Shown here: piece by piece, positions 34,172 through 46,541 of the stretch
Numbering within the stretch: the first letter of the stretch is position 1
Layout of the letters: every line of letters begins with the position of its first letter
Source: Hevea brasiliensis
Lineage: Eukaryota > Streptophyta > Magnoliopsida > Malpighiales > Euphorbiaceae
NCBI RefSeq assembly: GCF_030052815.1
Contig: NC_079510.1
Coordinates: 1,676,288-1,740,287, forward strand
Reading direction: 5' to 3'
Length of the DNA stretch: 64,000 bases
Notes under the pieces: model-generated
Databases searched by the model: none
What the model was told of the DNA's origin: nothing
What the model saw: only the letters and a program-made list of their open reading frames with translations
Made by a program: the position numbers and the translations under genes

Positions 34172-36492
34172 TAAAAAAAAAAGTCTAAAAAAAATCGCGA
34201 ATCTCCTGCCTCCTCTCTTTCTCAGTTCTCTCGAGAAAAAAAAAAAATATAAAATAAAACGCAAAAAAAATCTAAAATCCAATCAATCAATCACATCATC
34301 TCATGCTCGCAAATCAATCAAATCATCCAATCATCTTTCATTCAATTTCCAATGGAATTTGTTTTTTTTTATTGATCTTAGTCAAAACTTGAAAATTTTA
34401 AAAAAACTTAAAATAAAATTAGCGATATATATTTTTCTTGTATTTAAATTGCGTTTTAAAATAATTAATTTTCAAATTTTTATAATTTTTAGGTTTAACT
34501 TTAATTTTTTGAGAAATTTGAAAAGAAGCGGGAGAAATCAAAGAGAGGAGAAGAAGCGAGAGAAGGTTGAGAAGAGAAGAAGGAGAAGGGACGAAAGCGC
34601 CTAATAATGAGAAGAAGTTTCCAGTAGATCGATTTCGAAATCGATTTTATTGATTACTTTCGCTTTCCGGTCGGAATTGAGAAACCAAGAGGACGATTAA
34701 AATTCCCATAAATAAAAATAAAAAATAAAAAAAAATCATTTTATAAATTTTTTAATTCTCAAAATAAAATTTTAAATTCAATTTTCCACGGAAAAAAAAA
34801 AAAAAAAAAATTAAATTTTTCTCTCAAAAAAATCTCAATTAAAAAATTAAAATTCAAAGGAGCCGATCCCCATACTCTCTTAAAAATCCACAAATGCCAA
34901 AAAAAGAACAAGCACTTCTTTTAAATAAAAAACCAAATCGAGGGAAAGAAGAAAAGAACTGACCACTGACTACCCCTCGAAGGAAAACCCAACTGAAGAC
35001 TCTGCTGTGACTCCCCAGTCCATACCATACACCACACACACACACGCGCACACGCGCGCCAACACTCAACAACACACACAACAACAACATGATTAATGAT
35101 TGCATGAATATGAATGCAACATGCCTTAACTTTAACTACATATATATATGCATATAATATATGCATGGATATAATGCATATATAATAATATATAATAATA
35201 TATTAATAAATTAATTAATATTAAATTTACTGATACACAAATTATTTGCGGGGCGGAAGGAGGAGGAAGAAGAAGCTCACAATTTTACATTATTTCAATT
35301 TTAATAAATATAAATATAAAATATAAAAAAAAAAAAAAAAAAAATAAAAAAAAATCTCGTAAAATCTAAAATCAAAAATCCCCTATACAGGACTCCTACC
35401 CTACTACCTCAAAAAAAAAAAAAAAAAAAAAAACAATATATATCACAATATATATATCATATCACAAATCATATCACACACATCAAATCCATCATCCATC
35501 ACAATCATCAATCCATCAATTTAAAAATTATTTTTTAATTTTTATTGAATTTTTTGAAAAAAAAAAACAATAAAAATAAAAGAAAAAAAAAAAAACTTAT
35601 ATATTTGCAAGCTTATTACTAATTATTAATTTAAAGAATTTTTTTATTTTTGTTTTTTTTTATTTAATTTTATTTTTTTTAAAATTTTTTTAAGAAAAGC
35701 ACAAAAAAAATTTTAAAAAGGGTTTTGGTTTACCTTTGCCGGAAAGCTTGAGGCGGCCTAGCCTCCGGGCTGGGGGGGCCAGAGCCGTCCCCGGTCAATT
35801 CGGAGACTTTTATGCGCCAGGTCCATGATTCGAAAATTGCCGAAACCTCCAGGATCGATTTATCGAAGAATCGAACATATAATTTTCATTTATTTTTTTT
35901 TTTTTTATTAATTTTTTTTTTTTTTTTTTCTAACATTTCTTAAAAAATTAAAAAAAAAACCAAAAGAAAAAAAAAATTTAAAAAAAAAAAATGGAAAAAT
36001 TAAAATTGGCACTTTCGGTTCGGTTTCGTGGCTGGATGGGATTCCTTAATTTTGCTTCAAAAATAATAAAAAAAAAAAAAAAAAAAATAAAAAACAAAAA
36101 AAAAAAAAAAAAATCTGAACATGGAATCTCTCACGATGGTCGGTGGATATGGAGGATTCACCGAGAGGATGACAGTGGACAAGGGAAGGGATGGGGATGG
36201 ACGGGGGATGGGCGCGATTTGGCGGGGAGTTTGCGGCTGCGCGCAAGCGTTGGCACGCGCGCTTTTTTTGGCCGCGCGCGGTGGCCGGCCGGGCGCGTGC
36301 GGCGCGTTGGAGGGCTGAGGCGCGCGCAGAGAGAGAGAAGAGAAGAGGAGAGAGAGAGAGAAGAAGAGAAAGAGAGAGAAAGGAAAGAGAAAAAAAGAGA
36401 GAGAGAAAAAGAAAAAAGAGAAGGAAGAAATCGAATCCGATCGGTCGATCCGATTTGATTTGAAATAAAAATTTTTTTATTTCAAAAAAAAA

Positions 36493-36561
<69 letters not shown>

Positions 36562-36586
36562 TTTTTTTTTTTATTTTTTTTTTAAA

Positions 36587-36637
<51 letters not shown>

Positions 36638-36702
36638 AAAAAAAAAAAATAAAATTAAAATACCAAAAATACTCATAAATAATAAAATTTTGGGGTGTTA
36701 CA
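33020..36702 (+). mobile_element. Solo LTR of a Ty3/gypsy-type retrotransposon
   Basis: The 3,683-bp insert begins TGTCACGACCC and ends GGGGTGTTACA, the usual termini of long gypsy LTRs in dicots. It is flanked by the 5-bp duplication ACCTA (33,015-33,019 and 36,703-36,707). Copy A lacks it at about 13,635. The 5' terminus occurs once, and no primer site or gag/pol frame is present, so it is read as a single LTR left by LTR-LTR recombination. It contains many A/T homopolymers, a GC-rich stretch (36,190-36,330), a GA-rich run (36,330-36,430) and the perfect palindrome ATCGATTTCGAAATCGAT (34,628-34,645). Frames inside are low-complexity and not believed. Confidence 0.85.
36480..36660. repeat. 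Poly(A)/poly(T) tract inside the solo LTR
   Basis: A runs of dozens of bases, a T run and another A run follow each other and could pair into a hairpin. Length here is likely unreliable because assemblers and sequencers handle such tracts poorly. Confidence 0.85.
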
Positions 36703-36860
36703 ACCTAACTAATGTATTTAAAAAAATAATTTTCTCAATAATAGCTCCAACAGTAATGCAAATATGCCCCAAGATATATACAAGGTGATTTTCTCCTTCA
36801 ATAATCATGTCTAGCTGCCATGCATGGTGGTAGGTATAGAGAGTAGCTGTTTATGGAAAA

Positions 36861-37395
36861 CTATAGGGGTGAACATTATTTGGTTTAAACAGCTTTAATT
36901 CAATAATTTGATTTAAATTTTAAGATAATTCAGTTTGATTTGATTTTATATTTTAAAAATTTCTATTATTTCAGTTCGATTCGATTTTTGAGAAGAAAAA
37001 ATTATTGAACTGAATCAAAATCAATTGAATTGAATCGAATTGAATTATTTTATTAATTTTTAAATTAATTTATTTTATAGGAAATTTATAAATTATATGT
37101 AATTATATATATTTTTTGTTTAATTTCATTGATTAGTAGTTATTAAATTCAAACCAATGTCAAAATCAGATCAAATAACTTAAAATAAAATATAAATTAA
37201 ATAATTCATCAAATCCCCAAAATCAACCGATTCAAACCGAACCGAATAATTTTAATCGATCAAAATAAAATGATTTAATTCGATTTAATTTTTTATTTAT
37301 TTTAATTTAATTTTAAAATATAATAATTTACTTAATTTAATTTTAATAATTAAATTTAATTTAATTTGAACCGAATACCAACCTCAGATAACCTC
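36861..37395. mobile_element. MITE-like inverted-repeat element (copy B)
   Basis: This is the counterpart of 13,789-14,325, with ends CTATAGGGGTGAACATTATT and, reverse-complemented, GGTTGGTATTCGGTTCAAAT. No ORF. Confidence 0.5.
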
Positions 37396-40300
37396 ATATA
37401 CATGCCACGATAAAGTAGACCCCCTACGATAGTACCATTATGAAATCTCCCGTCAGAAGTTAGAATTTAGAGAAAATAGAGCCGCTTCTTTTCCTAACGG
37501 GTGAGAAAAGACAAACAAGGATCTTAAGAACAATCTTTATATTGGGACCTCTGAAATCAATACATAATGTTGGTTTGGCAGCTCAAACAAATGAAAAAAA
37601 AAATGTTGGTTTGGCAGGTCATCTAATCACAAATTTCTTTTTAACTGAATTTTTTTTTCTCACGTTAAACTAAAATCCACAATAAAAAAATCCTCAAAAT
37701 TTATTCTTTTTCAGAAAAAAAGATTAATTTGTTCGCTCATCTTAGACATTGAAGTTCAATTAAACACAAATGTTAGGTTAATTAGATCTTGAAGATGGAA
37801 AATTGGATCAATATACCCAGCGAGATCTAGAAATTTTAGCTTATGATACTATATATACACGCGTATTTGAATAAAAATAAACATTAAAAATATTAAAAAT
37901 AAAAATAATAAATTTTATGAAATTTTTTATATATTTTATAAATTATTAAATTTTCAGTTTATTGATTCCACCATATATACCTAATAAGCTAATCATTGTT
38001 TTTGTAATTAACTGTTTAAATTATCATGTCATAGTGAATTTAACAGTATTGTTTTTTTTTTTTCAAGTTTCTTTTCTCAATTAAGGATGGGAATTGTCAC
38101 TAATGAATTGAATTATTATAGTGAATAAATTAATCTAATTTAGTGATAATTCTATTTATTTTTTTTAATTTTTAATAGCATTTAAATTAAAATTAAAATA
38201 ATGATTCATATTTCTTTTAAGTACAATAAATAAGCAACTTAAAAAAAAAAAGTTAATTATGAGAGCAAAATTAATAGATTTAATTGGAGCAACATTAAAA
38301 GTGAATTATATAGTTACTTTATAATAAAACTATTTTGTTACAAAAAATAAAATAATTTAATAAAATTTTATAATTTATCTCATTAAATTTTTATAAAATA
38401 ATTTTTTTCGTAAAGTAATAGATTATAAAAAATTTATTAACTTATCAGAAAAAAATAAAATTTCTTCAACATATTAAATTATTATATTTTTCTCAACATT
38501 TTAAATTTTAATTAAGATGTTAAATGTAAAATGCTAAATAAGTATACTTTATTTAACTTTATTTATAATTTTTTAACATTATTAAAATTATATGTTTCTT
38601 TATGTGAAATTTTTTTTATTAAGTTAATAAATTTTTTATAATTAATGACTTTACGAAAAAAAAAAGTATTATTTTATAAAAAATTAATAAAATAAATTAT
38701 AAAATTTTATTAAATTACCTTATTTTTTATAACAAAATAAATTTATTTTATTTTAAATCAAGTGACTATAGAATACACCAACATTTAAAATAAGCTAACG
38801 ATATGAAGCATTTCATGGGGACAATAGGAGCAAGTGCCACCATTGCCCCATGCTAAATCTACCCATGAATACCGTAAATTTTTTGATAATTTATCCTTTC
38901 TTTTTCAAAACACTTGATTCTCAAAATCCCAAATCAACATCATTTAGGTTAAAAAAAAAAATCTCCAAAAAAACAAAAAAGTCCATGGCTTGCATGTTCT
39001 AAAGGAATCCAATTTGTTTTCTTTGATTCCGTTGCGTGCAAGTTAGGGATTCATTATCATTTGTGTGAAAGTAGTGCCCTCCTGCTTATATAAGGATGAA
39101 AGGTAAGCAACTAAGCATGTTATTGAAATTTCAGGTTTTTTTTTTTAGGGAGAAGGAATTTAAGCATAATTAGACGTTTAGATTCAATTAGCGAATAATT
39201 TTGTTTGAAGGAAGAAAGAGGATGATGTGTCCATGGAGGACCAAGGGCAAAGAGATATTCATTTTTCCCTTTAACTAATGGCAAATTGAACTAATTATAA
39301 AAGGAGAAATTAATTCATTAGCAAAATAATATCTTTGAGCTTTAAACTCCATTTGTTTTGAAAAATATTTTTCTGAAAAAATATAAGCACTTAAAAAATT
39401 ATCAATAAAAAATATTTTCCTTAAATTTTATTAAAATATAAAAACATTAATGCATACATAATATAAATACATATCATTAACAACCAAATAATAAACAGTG
39501 ACAGATCCATCTGTCAGTGAACTAGTCATTTGAAATCCTATATTGGTTGTAGAATGCGTGAACATGAATTATATGAGAACAATAATTATATTAATATTGC
39601 TATGATTTTAACAGTGATTCATTTTTATCACTAACTTGTGTATGCTTATAATTTATCTTTGACAAAAAAAAAAAATTTTTATTAAAAATATTTTCATAAA
39701 AAAAAATCTACGAAAAATATTTTTTACATATAAATTATTTTTTATGAAATAAATAAAGGCTTAATCATTAAAACTAAAGCCAATAAAATTTTATCTTCTT
39801 CCATGAGTCTCTATTCAAGTTGATAAAACTAAAGCCAAAAGAAAAATTATTTATAAAAAAAATTAATTAAAGAATTTACCTAGCATTTAATAATTAAAAA
39901 TCCTCAATCACTTAGAATAATAGAAAAAACATAACTGGAAAAAAATTAAAAATTTAATGAATAAAATATTATAATTAAAATGTGAAGTATTTCAAATATT
40001 TAAAAAATTTCAAATCTCTAAAAAAAAAAAAAAGGGAAAAACCCAAACCATAGGTACTCATGAACATACCTCATAAATTAGCAGTGATTTCACTACTTCA
40101 CTGCCCATTGGATCAATATGCCAGGATGATAGAGATTTTACCATCGTGTAACAACAGCTCCATAAATTCATTAAAAATAAGCTTCCTTTTGCATACCTTT
40201 GATCAGAAATCTGAATTTATGCTAGCAATCATAAACAGTTGATATTGGAAATGATAAAGAATCCAAGAAACCCACAATCAGCATGACAATAAGACAGTTT

Positions 40301-41358
40301 GCATGAATGAGTATTGAGGCTACTTAAAGGTCAAAATGAGTAGGAATTTAGGTGGACTACTTTATTAAACAAGGATTAAAGGGTTGTAGGGCTGTTCATG
40401 GTAACACTAGAACAGACAAAATAAACGAGTTTAGGCTTTAGCACCTAAACTTCCTTGGGCATCACATCTTAAGGTAGAGTTGCATCACACAATCCACGAA
40501 ACATAACTGCTGGTATTTTTTTCAATAACAAAACTGCATTATGAGCATTATAATCATTGGTATTTTATTTATTGACTGAAACTAATCCCAAAACTTTAAC
40601 TTTAAGCAAAGACTTCACAACTAATCATCTAAGGATTTAGGTCTGTTTAGCATTGCTATTTGAGCTATTGTTGAGAAAAACACTATCTCAGAAATGTTTA
40701 TTAAGGGCCTTTAATTTCAATTTAAATTTGACATATTTTAATCATAAAAATTTCAAATCAGCAAAATAATTTTTTCAAACAGTTTTTTCAAAAGCATCTA
40801 AATGGATGCTTTTCTAAAAACCAATTTCAAACTAGTATTTTGGCCTCCCAACTACAATATGGAGCCTTAGATTGCCCCACTCCAAAAAAAAAAAAAGGAA
40901 CAAGAAGAAATACTATTATCCTAGACCATCAAGGACTAAAATTAAAACTCGAACAAAAATTAAGACCCCTAAAGGCTAAAGACATCAAGATAAATTTTCC
41001 AGCAAAGCTGAAACTAAAGTCAGATATGTAAATCTAGATCAAGTAAACCCCATATTAAATCAGGGCAATTATTCTCAACGTGCTGTCTTTAATCTTGTGT
41101 TTCCCCAATCCCTTTGTTGCAAGTATCACAACAACAAAAATGAAGGGATGGATGCATGAAAGGATGGAAGACAAAGACCACTGCTATGGCTGATAATTAT
41201 CAGTATATAGAGGTAAAACTATGAATTAAAATAGCGCATTACCTATACAGCATGAACAAGACAAAGGTAAGGAGATGCAGAATAAACAGCCGCATAAAAT
41301 GTTATGACTGCCACATATCTATAATTTTTGACAAAATAAAATCGAGTATAACTTCTCT
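37396..41358. other. AT-rich intergenic DNA (copy B)
   Basis: Colinear with 14,326-18,280 of copy A. Nothing beyond low-complexity AT-rich sequence can be supported as a gene. Confidence 0.45.
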
Positions 41359-41565
41359 AGTTAGACGAGTAGAGCATGTTAGGTTAAAGGATAGAAAGAA
41401 AAAAAAGGGTAGACCTAAACTGACTTGGAGGAGAGTAGTACAACATGACCTAGAAGCATTACACATTTCCAAGGATTTAACCCAAAATCATTTAGAGTGG
41501 AGAAAGAGAATCCATATAGCCGACCCCAAATTTTTGAGATAAAGGCTTAGTTGAGTTGAGTTGAG
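41359..41565 (+). mobile_element. RTE LINE 3' fragment shared by both copies (B)
   Basis: Same insertion as 18,281-18,492, with direct repeats of GAGTATAACTTCTC on both sides and the TTGAG tail at 41,545-41,565. Confidence 0.92.
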
Positions 41566-41668
41566 TATAACTTCTCCACTGAGCAGATAATAAGGAAAAT
41601 ACAGCATGACATCTAGGATGATTTCCATCTCCTCTTTAATGTATCCCAAAATATACATGAACATTTGA

Positions 41669-43775
41669 TGTGGAGCATGTTAATGCAGAAGCAGTATTTT
41701 TATTTTTATTTCTTTAATTTTTCCTACTCAGTTTTAATGTTTCCTATTCTAATTAAGTTTTTATATATATATTGATTTCCAATTCCATCTAGGAATTAGA
41801 TAATTTCCTACTAGTTTTAGAGATTTGATTTATAAAACTCTGCAGTTTTTTTTCCTCAATACTTGTATAATGTGTGCGAGTGTGAGTTCTTTCCTTAAGC
41901 TTCATGCTGCGTTAGGTGATATGAGAGTTGGGAAATCACCCCAATCGAGATGGCTTACCCTGTCAGAGGTGGCAATTACATCAGTTTCCCATGACAGTAA
42001 TCGGGGAACTAGAGCCCTTGACCTTAGAGACAACACATTACAATGATTGGAACAACGTCTGGAGCAATAGATGGATCTCAAAAGTGAGCATTATCAAGAG
42101 ACGCTTCAAAGAAATTGCAGATAGCCTTAGTGCTTTGGGAATCAATGCAAACAGGAACTGAGTAAAAACTAGAAGGCCAAGAGATAGTGCTGCTCATGGT
42201 GACCCTATTTACTAACCAATTTCTGCTCATAGACAATATGCCTATAATGAAGACTCGAAAGAGGAGGATGTTTATGACCTCCATGACTATCCCAAGCATC
42301 AACAGCAATGTGAGGAGAAGAGGTACGTATGGGAAGTATGAAAAAATCGATTGAAAACTGACATTCCTAATTTTTAAGGAGATGTCAACATAGAAGAATT
42401 CTTAGATTGGATCGCAAAGGTGTATAGATTCTTTGACCATGTGGACATAGCACCTTGAAAAATGAGTCAAATTGGTGGCTTATCAATTGAACAGGTGGTG
42501 CTTCTGCTTGGTGGGAATAGCTACAATAAAGCAAGAAGCAAGAAGCAAGAAGCAAGAAGGTAAAGAGCCAACTCCTGCTTCATATATGATGAAGTATTTC
42601 TTGGAACAAGATTTTATACCTCTAGATGTTGAGCAGATTTTACTCCAACAGAAACAATGTTGGAATATCACTTTTGAGAAAAAGTCTCACATCGTCAGTG
42701 TACAAAAAAATTAAAAGGCATATAAGTGTTTGCAAACCACACCAAAAAGGCTTAGGTTATTTTGGTGATGGGGAGCCAGTTTCAACGTTTAGCCTGCCAT
42801 TTGATATTCACACTCTTAGGTCCATAATTCTCAACTTGATATTAGAGCATGTCAATTTTAGTTCTGTTTCCTATTGTTGAGGCTGCATTTCAGTTTTAGG
42901 TTTTAAGTGCCAATTGGATGTCCCGGTTACCACCTGAGGGAGAGTGTTAGAATATCACTTGCAGGAACAAGTCCTACATTGGCACTGTACAAGAAAATTA
43001 AAAGGCATACAAGTATTGGCAAATCAAACCAAAATGGCTTAGGCCATTTCGGTGATGAAACATGCAACTTAAAGTGGAAGAGTCTAATCTCGAAGACTCT
43101 GAACTAGAAACTTTGATCAAGTTACCTTCTACTATGATTGAAGACGAAGAGCTTAAGAATGTGTCATAGGGAATGAAAATTATCATTTCTTAGAGATTTC
43201 AATGGAAATTGAGGAAAGACAATCCATGGAGGCAACAATGGAGAGTGAAGAAACTCAAGTCATGGAGTTAATGGAAGCTAAAGATTTATCTAACTCTTTA
43301 CCCTCTATTATTTCTTTTGATTTTATTTGTTCAAGAGTTTTTGTGGATATAATGGAGAATTGAAAGTTGCTCAACCTAATCTTGCTCGGTTCACCATTAT
43401 ATCGACTAAGAAACTAATAAGGTGTGCTCCCCTAAAAAAGTTCATAATTCTTCAATACTTTAAAATTTATTTCAAGTAGAGAAGAATGGTATGGAAGTTG
43501 ACAGTACAAAATTTGGGTTTGTTGCAAGTTGTTCTAACTCAAGGATGAGTTATTTTTCAAATGGGGAGTATAATGAGGAGCATGTTCATGTAGAAGCTGT
43601 ATTTTTATTTTTATTTTTTTTATTTTTCTTATTCAATTTTAATGTTTCTTATTCTAATTACGTTTTTTTTTTTTAATTTCCTTTTAATTTTAGTTTCCTA
43701 TTCCATCCAACACTTAAATAGTTTCCTTCTATTTAGGATTTGTTTCTTTTTATTTTAATTAGGATTAGTATTGTT
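41669..43775 (+). mobile_element. Non-autonomous gypsy-type remnant (copy B)
   Basis: LTR starts are at 41,669 (TGTGGAGCATG) and 43,574 (TGAGGAGCATG). The interior contains the same broken gag (about 42,050-42,657) and nested TRIM as copy A. It is cut by the AGGCG-rich element at 43,776. Confidence 0.7.
42658..43058 (+). mobile_element. TRIM nested in gypsy gag, 3' LTR truncated (copy B)
   Basis: The 5' LTR starts TGTTGGAATATC at 42,658 and the 3' LTR starts TGTTAGAATATC at 42,945 but stops at GGTGATGA (43,058). Copy A continues for about 150 bases that are missing here, a deletion covering the LTR end and adjoining gypsy sequence. Confidence 0.8.
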
Positions 43776-44492
43776 AAAAGGCAAGCGAGGTGATCCTCTT
43801 GCACCCCCTGCAAGCGTCCCTAGTGACAGAGGCGATAGGCGCCAAGGCCCTGAGGCGATGCCGATTTGAAGGAACGGTAAATTTTTTTTTTTATTATTCT
43901 TTTTAATTGTCTTTTAACCCATATAAAATTAAAACCCTACTTGGCTACCTAGCGCAAATGAGAAAAGGAGAAACACAACAGCTCCTCTCTTTCAACAACG
44001 GGTATGTCTTTCTCTCTCTCTCTCCTCTTCTTCTTTTTCTTTCCTCTTTTTCTTTTCCTCTTCTCCTCTATTCTGGTCTTCTCTAAAACACAGTAGTACC
44101 ATTCACACTTTCTTTTTTCTTTTTACTTTTTTTGTTCTTCTTTTTCTCTCCTTCTCTCTTCTTCAATTCTATGGTATTCAATATTGGTCTTTTACTTTTA
44201 TATAGGTATTGTTAATTTGTTGTTTAATTTTATATGAGTATTGTTAATTTATTCTCTAAAACATGGTAAGTTTTCTTTTATATGTATAATTTGATAATTT
44301 GTTGTTTAATTTACATGGGTATTGTTAATTTATTGTTAAACTAGTTAAAAGTATGAATTTTTATGTTAGAAATCCATATATAAATATAATTTAGACAATT
44401 TAGGCTATGGTGCCTTCTTCAAAAAGGCCCTCACCTCACCTCTCGTCTAAGGCCATAGGGTACCTTATTGCCTTAGTATCTCCTCTCGCCTT
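43776..44492. mobile_element. AGGCG-rich inverted-end element E1 (copy B)
   Basis: Counterpart of 20,850-21,575, with the same imperfect inverted ends and CT tract. No transposase frame. Confidence 0.6.
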
Positions 44493-44862
44493 GATAACAC
44501 CAGCCAAAAAGCTTCCAAAACATTTAACTAACATATATTAAAAAGAAATGGAATAATATGCATGAAGGGAAAATAAAACATGCAATTAAAACTAAAAAGC
44601 CATTTGCATGTGCATATCAGAGAGAGGCTAGAAGGAAGGAGTAAGAGGGGACCAATTACTATGGTTGGAAAGTTACCAAAATTCCAGGATATCAATGAGA
44701 GAAAAAGAGAGCATTGATCATATTACTAGAAGAGGACAAGGCAAAGGAAATAGGACATGGAAGATTATGCTCACCACAAAGCTTTTCCATTAATGACTGT
44801 AACAGATATACCACAATGAAAGCTTCACTAGATGGATCAAAAAGGAATTTACAGAATCATAT
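44493..44862. other. 3' flank of the PPR gene
   Basis: Non-coding; expected to hold the 3' UTR and poly(A) signals of the minus-strand PPR gene. Nothing else seen. Confidence 0.5.
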
Positions 44863-46227
44863 CTAGGAAGGTCTCCATCTCCTTGAGAGGCTATCAAATC
44901 TGTCCCTTGCACTGGTACCCTCCTTATAAAAGGTAGTCTTCAACTTTGACATAGTTGATTCATATATTTTAATTTTTCTATCAAGCATATCTTCTGCAAA
45001 CCTCCTCACCTCCGATAACCTACCCAAATTACAAAGGCCTATGAGAAGCATGTTTGCGCTCTCATCAAGCTCAAGGGGCAAAACATGGTTCTCAACCATG
45101 TAGTTCCATATCTCAATTGCCATTTCAGGATCATCACCATCCATCAACACTGTGATGGCTACAGCGCAATCATGATAAGTGGGGGGCATTTCATTCTTGA
45201 TCATCTCACAGAAGAACTTGCCTACTTGGGAAACCTTTTTATCTTTTATCAGACGATGAAAAATCATATTATAAGTTAAAATATCTGGAAAAGCTCCATT
45301 GAAGACCATCTCATCAAGCAACCGAAATGCATTGTCAATGTCACTCTTGTTGCAAAGCAAGCTAATCATCCTATTGTACATAATCAAATTAGGCACTACC
45401 CCACTGTCCAGCATTGTATCCCACAATGGGACAGAATTCACATAATCATTCTGCTTACAAAGCATATCAAGAGTATTAGAGAAAAATTTCAAACCTGGGA
45501 TGCAAGCCTTCCCCTTCATAACATTGAGGAACTTGAGAGCCTCATCTATTTGCGAGGCTTGAACAAGTGTGGTCAAAAACGCATCATATGCAGGTACGTT
45601 TGATGGGCTCCATCCAATGCGAACAACCATCTCGTCAAATGTAATCCTTGCTTTTGCAGGGTTGCCTTCCTTCTCCCACCCTTCCAACAAAATAGCAAAT
45701 GTATCACCATCTGGGGGTATCTTAGATTTTATCCTTTCAAAAAACTCCAATGCCCTTATAGTCTGATTATCCTCCCTACACATAGCGCTCAAAAGCGAAT
45801 TCACAGCAACAACATCTTGCTGAATACCATACTTATCCATAACTTCAAAGCTCATTATAGCTTCATTAAACCTACCAGCTGCACAATAACTCCCAAAAAC
45901 AGAAGCAAAAGTCGCCATTGACAATACATTTTCTTGCTTCATAGAACGAATGGCATCCCACATGCAATCGAAAAGCTGATTCCTGCCAAGCAAATCCACC
46001 ATCAGGTTCCACGCATAAGGGGTAGGCTTATGTGCCCGGCCCACCCACCGGAAAAACACCACAGAAGAAGAGGGATTGCTGTAATTGAGCTTGAGGACTT
46101 GATGAACAAGATCAGGGGCAGGAGGAATTCCAGTTGAGGAGAGTGCAGACTCGATATCCTTAGGGTCGGTGTGAGTTAGGATCTCAGAGAAGAGTCTGAC
46201 TGATGAGGAAATATTGACGGCGTCCAT
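44863..46227 (-). CDS. P-class pentatricopeptide repeat protein
   Basis: This is an intronless minus-strand frame. The open frame extends upstream to 46,305 but begins there with GTG after an in-frame TAA. The first ATG is at 46,225-46,227, giving 454 residues, which I take as the start. From about residue 70 the protein consists of degenerate 35-residue PPR motifs such as PTPYAWNLMVDLL, DVVAVNSLLSAMCRE, PDGDTFAILLEGWEKEG, PNLIMYNRMISLLCN and PDILTYNMIFHRLI. There is no E, DYW or SMR domain. PPR proteins of this class bind organellar transcripts and act in stability, splicing or translation in mitochondria or chloroplasts. A targeting peptide is not obvious but the N-terminus is plausible. 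The 5' third is unique to copy B because the duplication junction falls at 45,594. It resembles Arabidopsis P-class members such as At1g52640, from memory only. Confidence 0.9.
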   Translation of the reverse strand: MDAVNISSSVRLFSEILTHTDPKDIESALSSTGIPPAPDLVHQVLKLNYSNPSSSVVFFRWVGRAHKPTPYAWNLMVDLLGRNQLFDCMWDAIRSMKQENVLSMATFASVFGSYCAAGRFNEAIMSFEVMDKYGIQQDVVAVNSLLSAMCREDNQTIRALEFFERIKSKIPPDGDTFAILLEGWEKEGNPAKARITFDEMVVRIGWSPSNVPAYDAFLTTLVQASQIDEALKFLNVMKGKACIPGLKFFSNTLDMLCKQNDYVNSVPLWDTMLDSGVVPNLIMYNRMISLLCNKSDIDNAFRLLDEMVFNGAFPDILTYNMIFHRLIKDKKVSQVGKFFCEMIKNEMPPTYHDCAVAITVLMDGDDPEMAIEIWNYMVENHVLPLELDESANMLLIGLCNLGRLSEVRRFAEDMLDRKIKIYESTMSKLKTTFYKEGTSARDRFDSLSRRWRPS

Positions 46228-46541
46228 GTGGGTTGGGTAGTGGTGGGATTGTGAAAGGTGTGGAAATTGGAGCTTGTTCCTAGCGTTTTCAGTCAGAGCT
46301 TCCACGGCTAGGGTTTATAAAGGAACAAAAAAGTAGAATTAAGGAGAAATGAGACAAGTTTCTTCATAAGCTTTTCAATCTCTAAAAGAATAGAAGCTTT
46401 GCTGGGTAGGCGACTGGGATGGGTTTAAGGGGTCTAAATATAATTAATCATTAGGAAAAAAAAAAATTGATTTTAATAAAATTAATAAAAAAAATTGAAA
46501 AATTTATATTATTAAATGCATAATATTTTTTATTTATAACA
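46228..46541 (-). promoter_or_regulatory. 5' UTR and promoter region of the PPR gene
   Basis: Reading on the minus strand, TTATAAACCCTAGCCG at about 46,305-46,320 includes an AAACCCTA telo-box, common just upstream of plant genes for organelle and translation functions. AT-rich DNA follows up to the foldback element at 46,542. The transcription start is not determined. Confidence 0.5.

Larger units (their letters stand above)
22680..45594. repeat. Tandem segmental duplication, copy B
   Basis: This is the second unit of the direct duplication, 22.9 kb, starting at the AGGCG-rich element and ending inside the PPR gene, where copy A's homology stops. It differs from A mainly by private insertions: it lacks the full-length LINE, four LINE fragments and the Cassandra-like element, and it has a LINE fragment at 28,402 and a gypsy solo LTR at 33,020. 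Confidence 0.9.

Noticed and set aside
34359..34604. 81-codon ORF in the solo LTR
   Set aside because: Lys/Phe/Arg-rich translation of AT- and GA-rich low-complexity DNA inside an LTR; no domain and no family resemblance.
35991..36463. Overlapping ORFs rich in Lys, Arg and Glu in the solo LTR
   Set aside because: They arise from poly(A), GC-rich and GA-repeat sequence and overlap in several frames; codon content follows simple repeats.
44863..46305. PPR start at 46,305 (480 codons)
   Set aside because: The codon there is GTG, with an in-frame TAA just upstream; the first ATG is at 46,227, so 454 codons is preferred for a plant gene.
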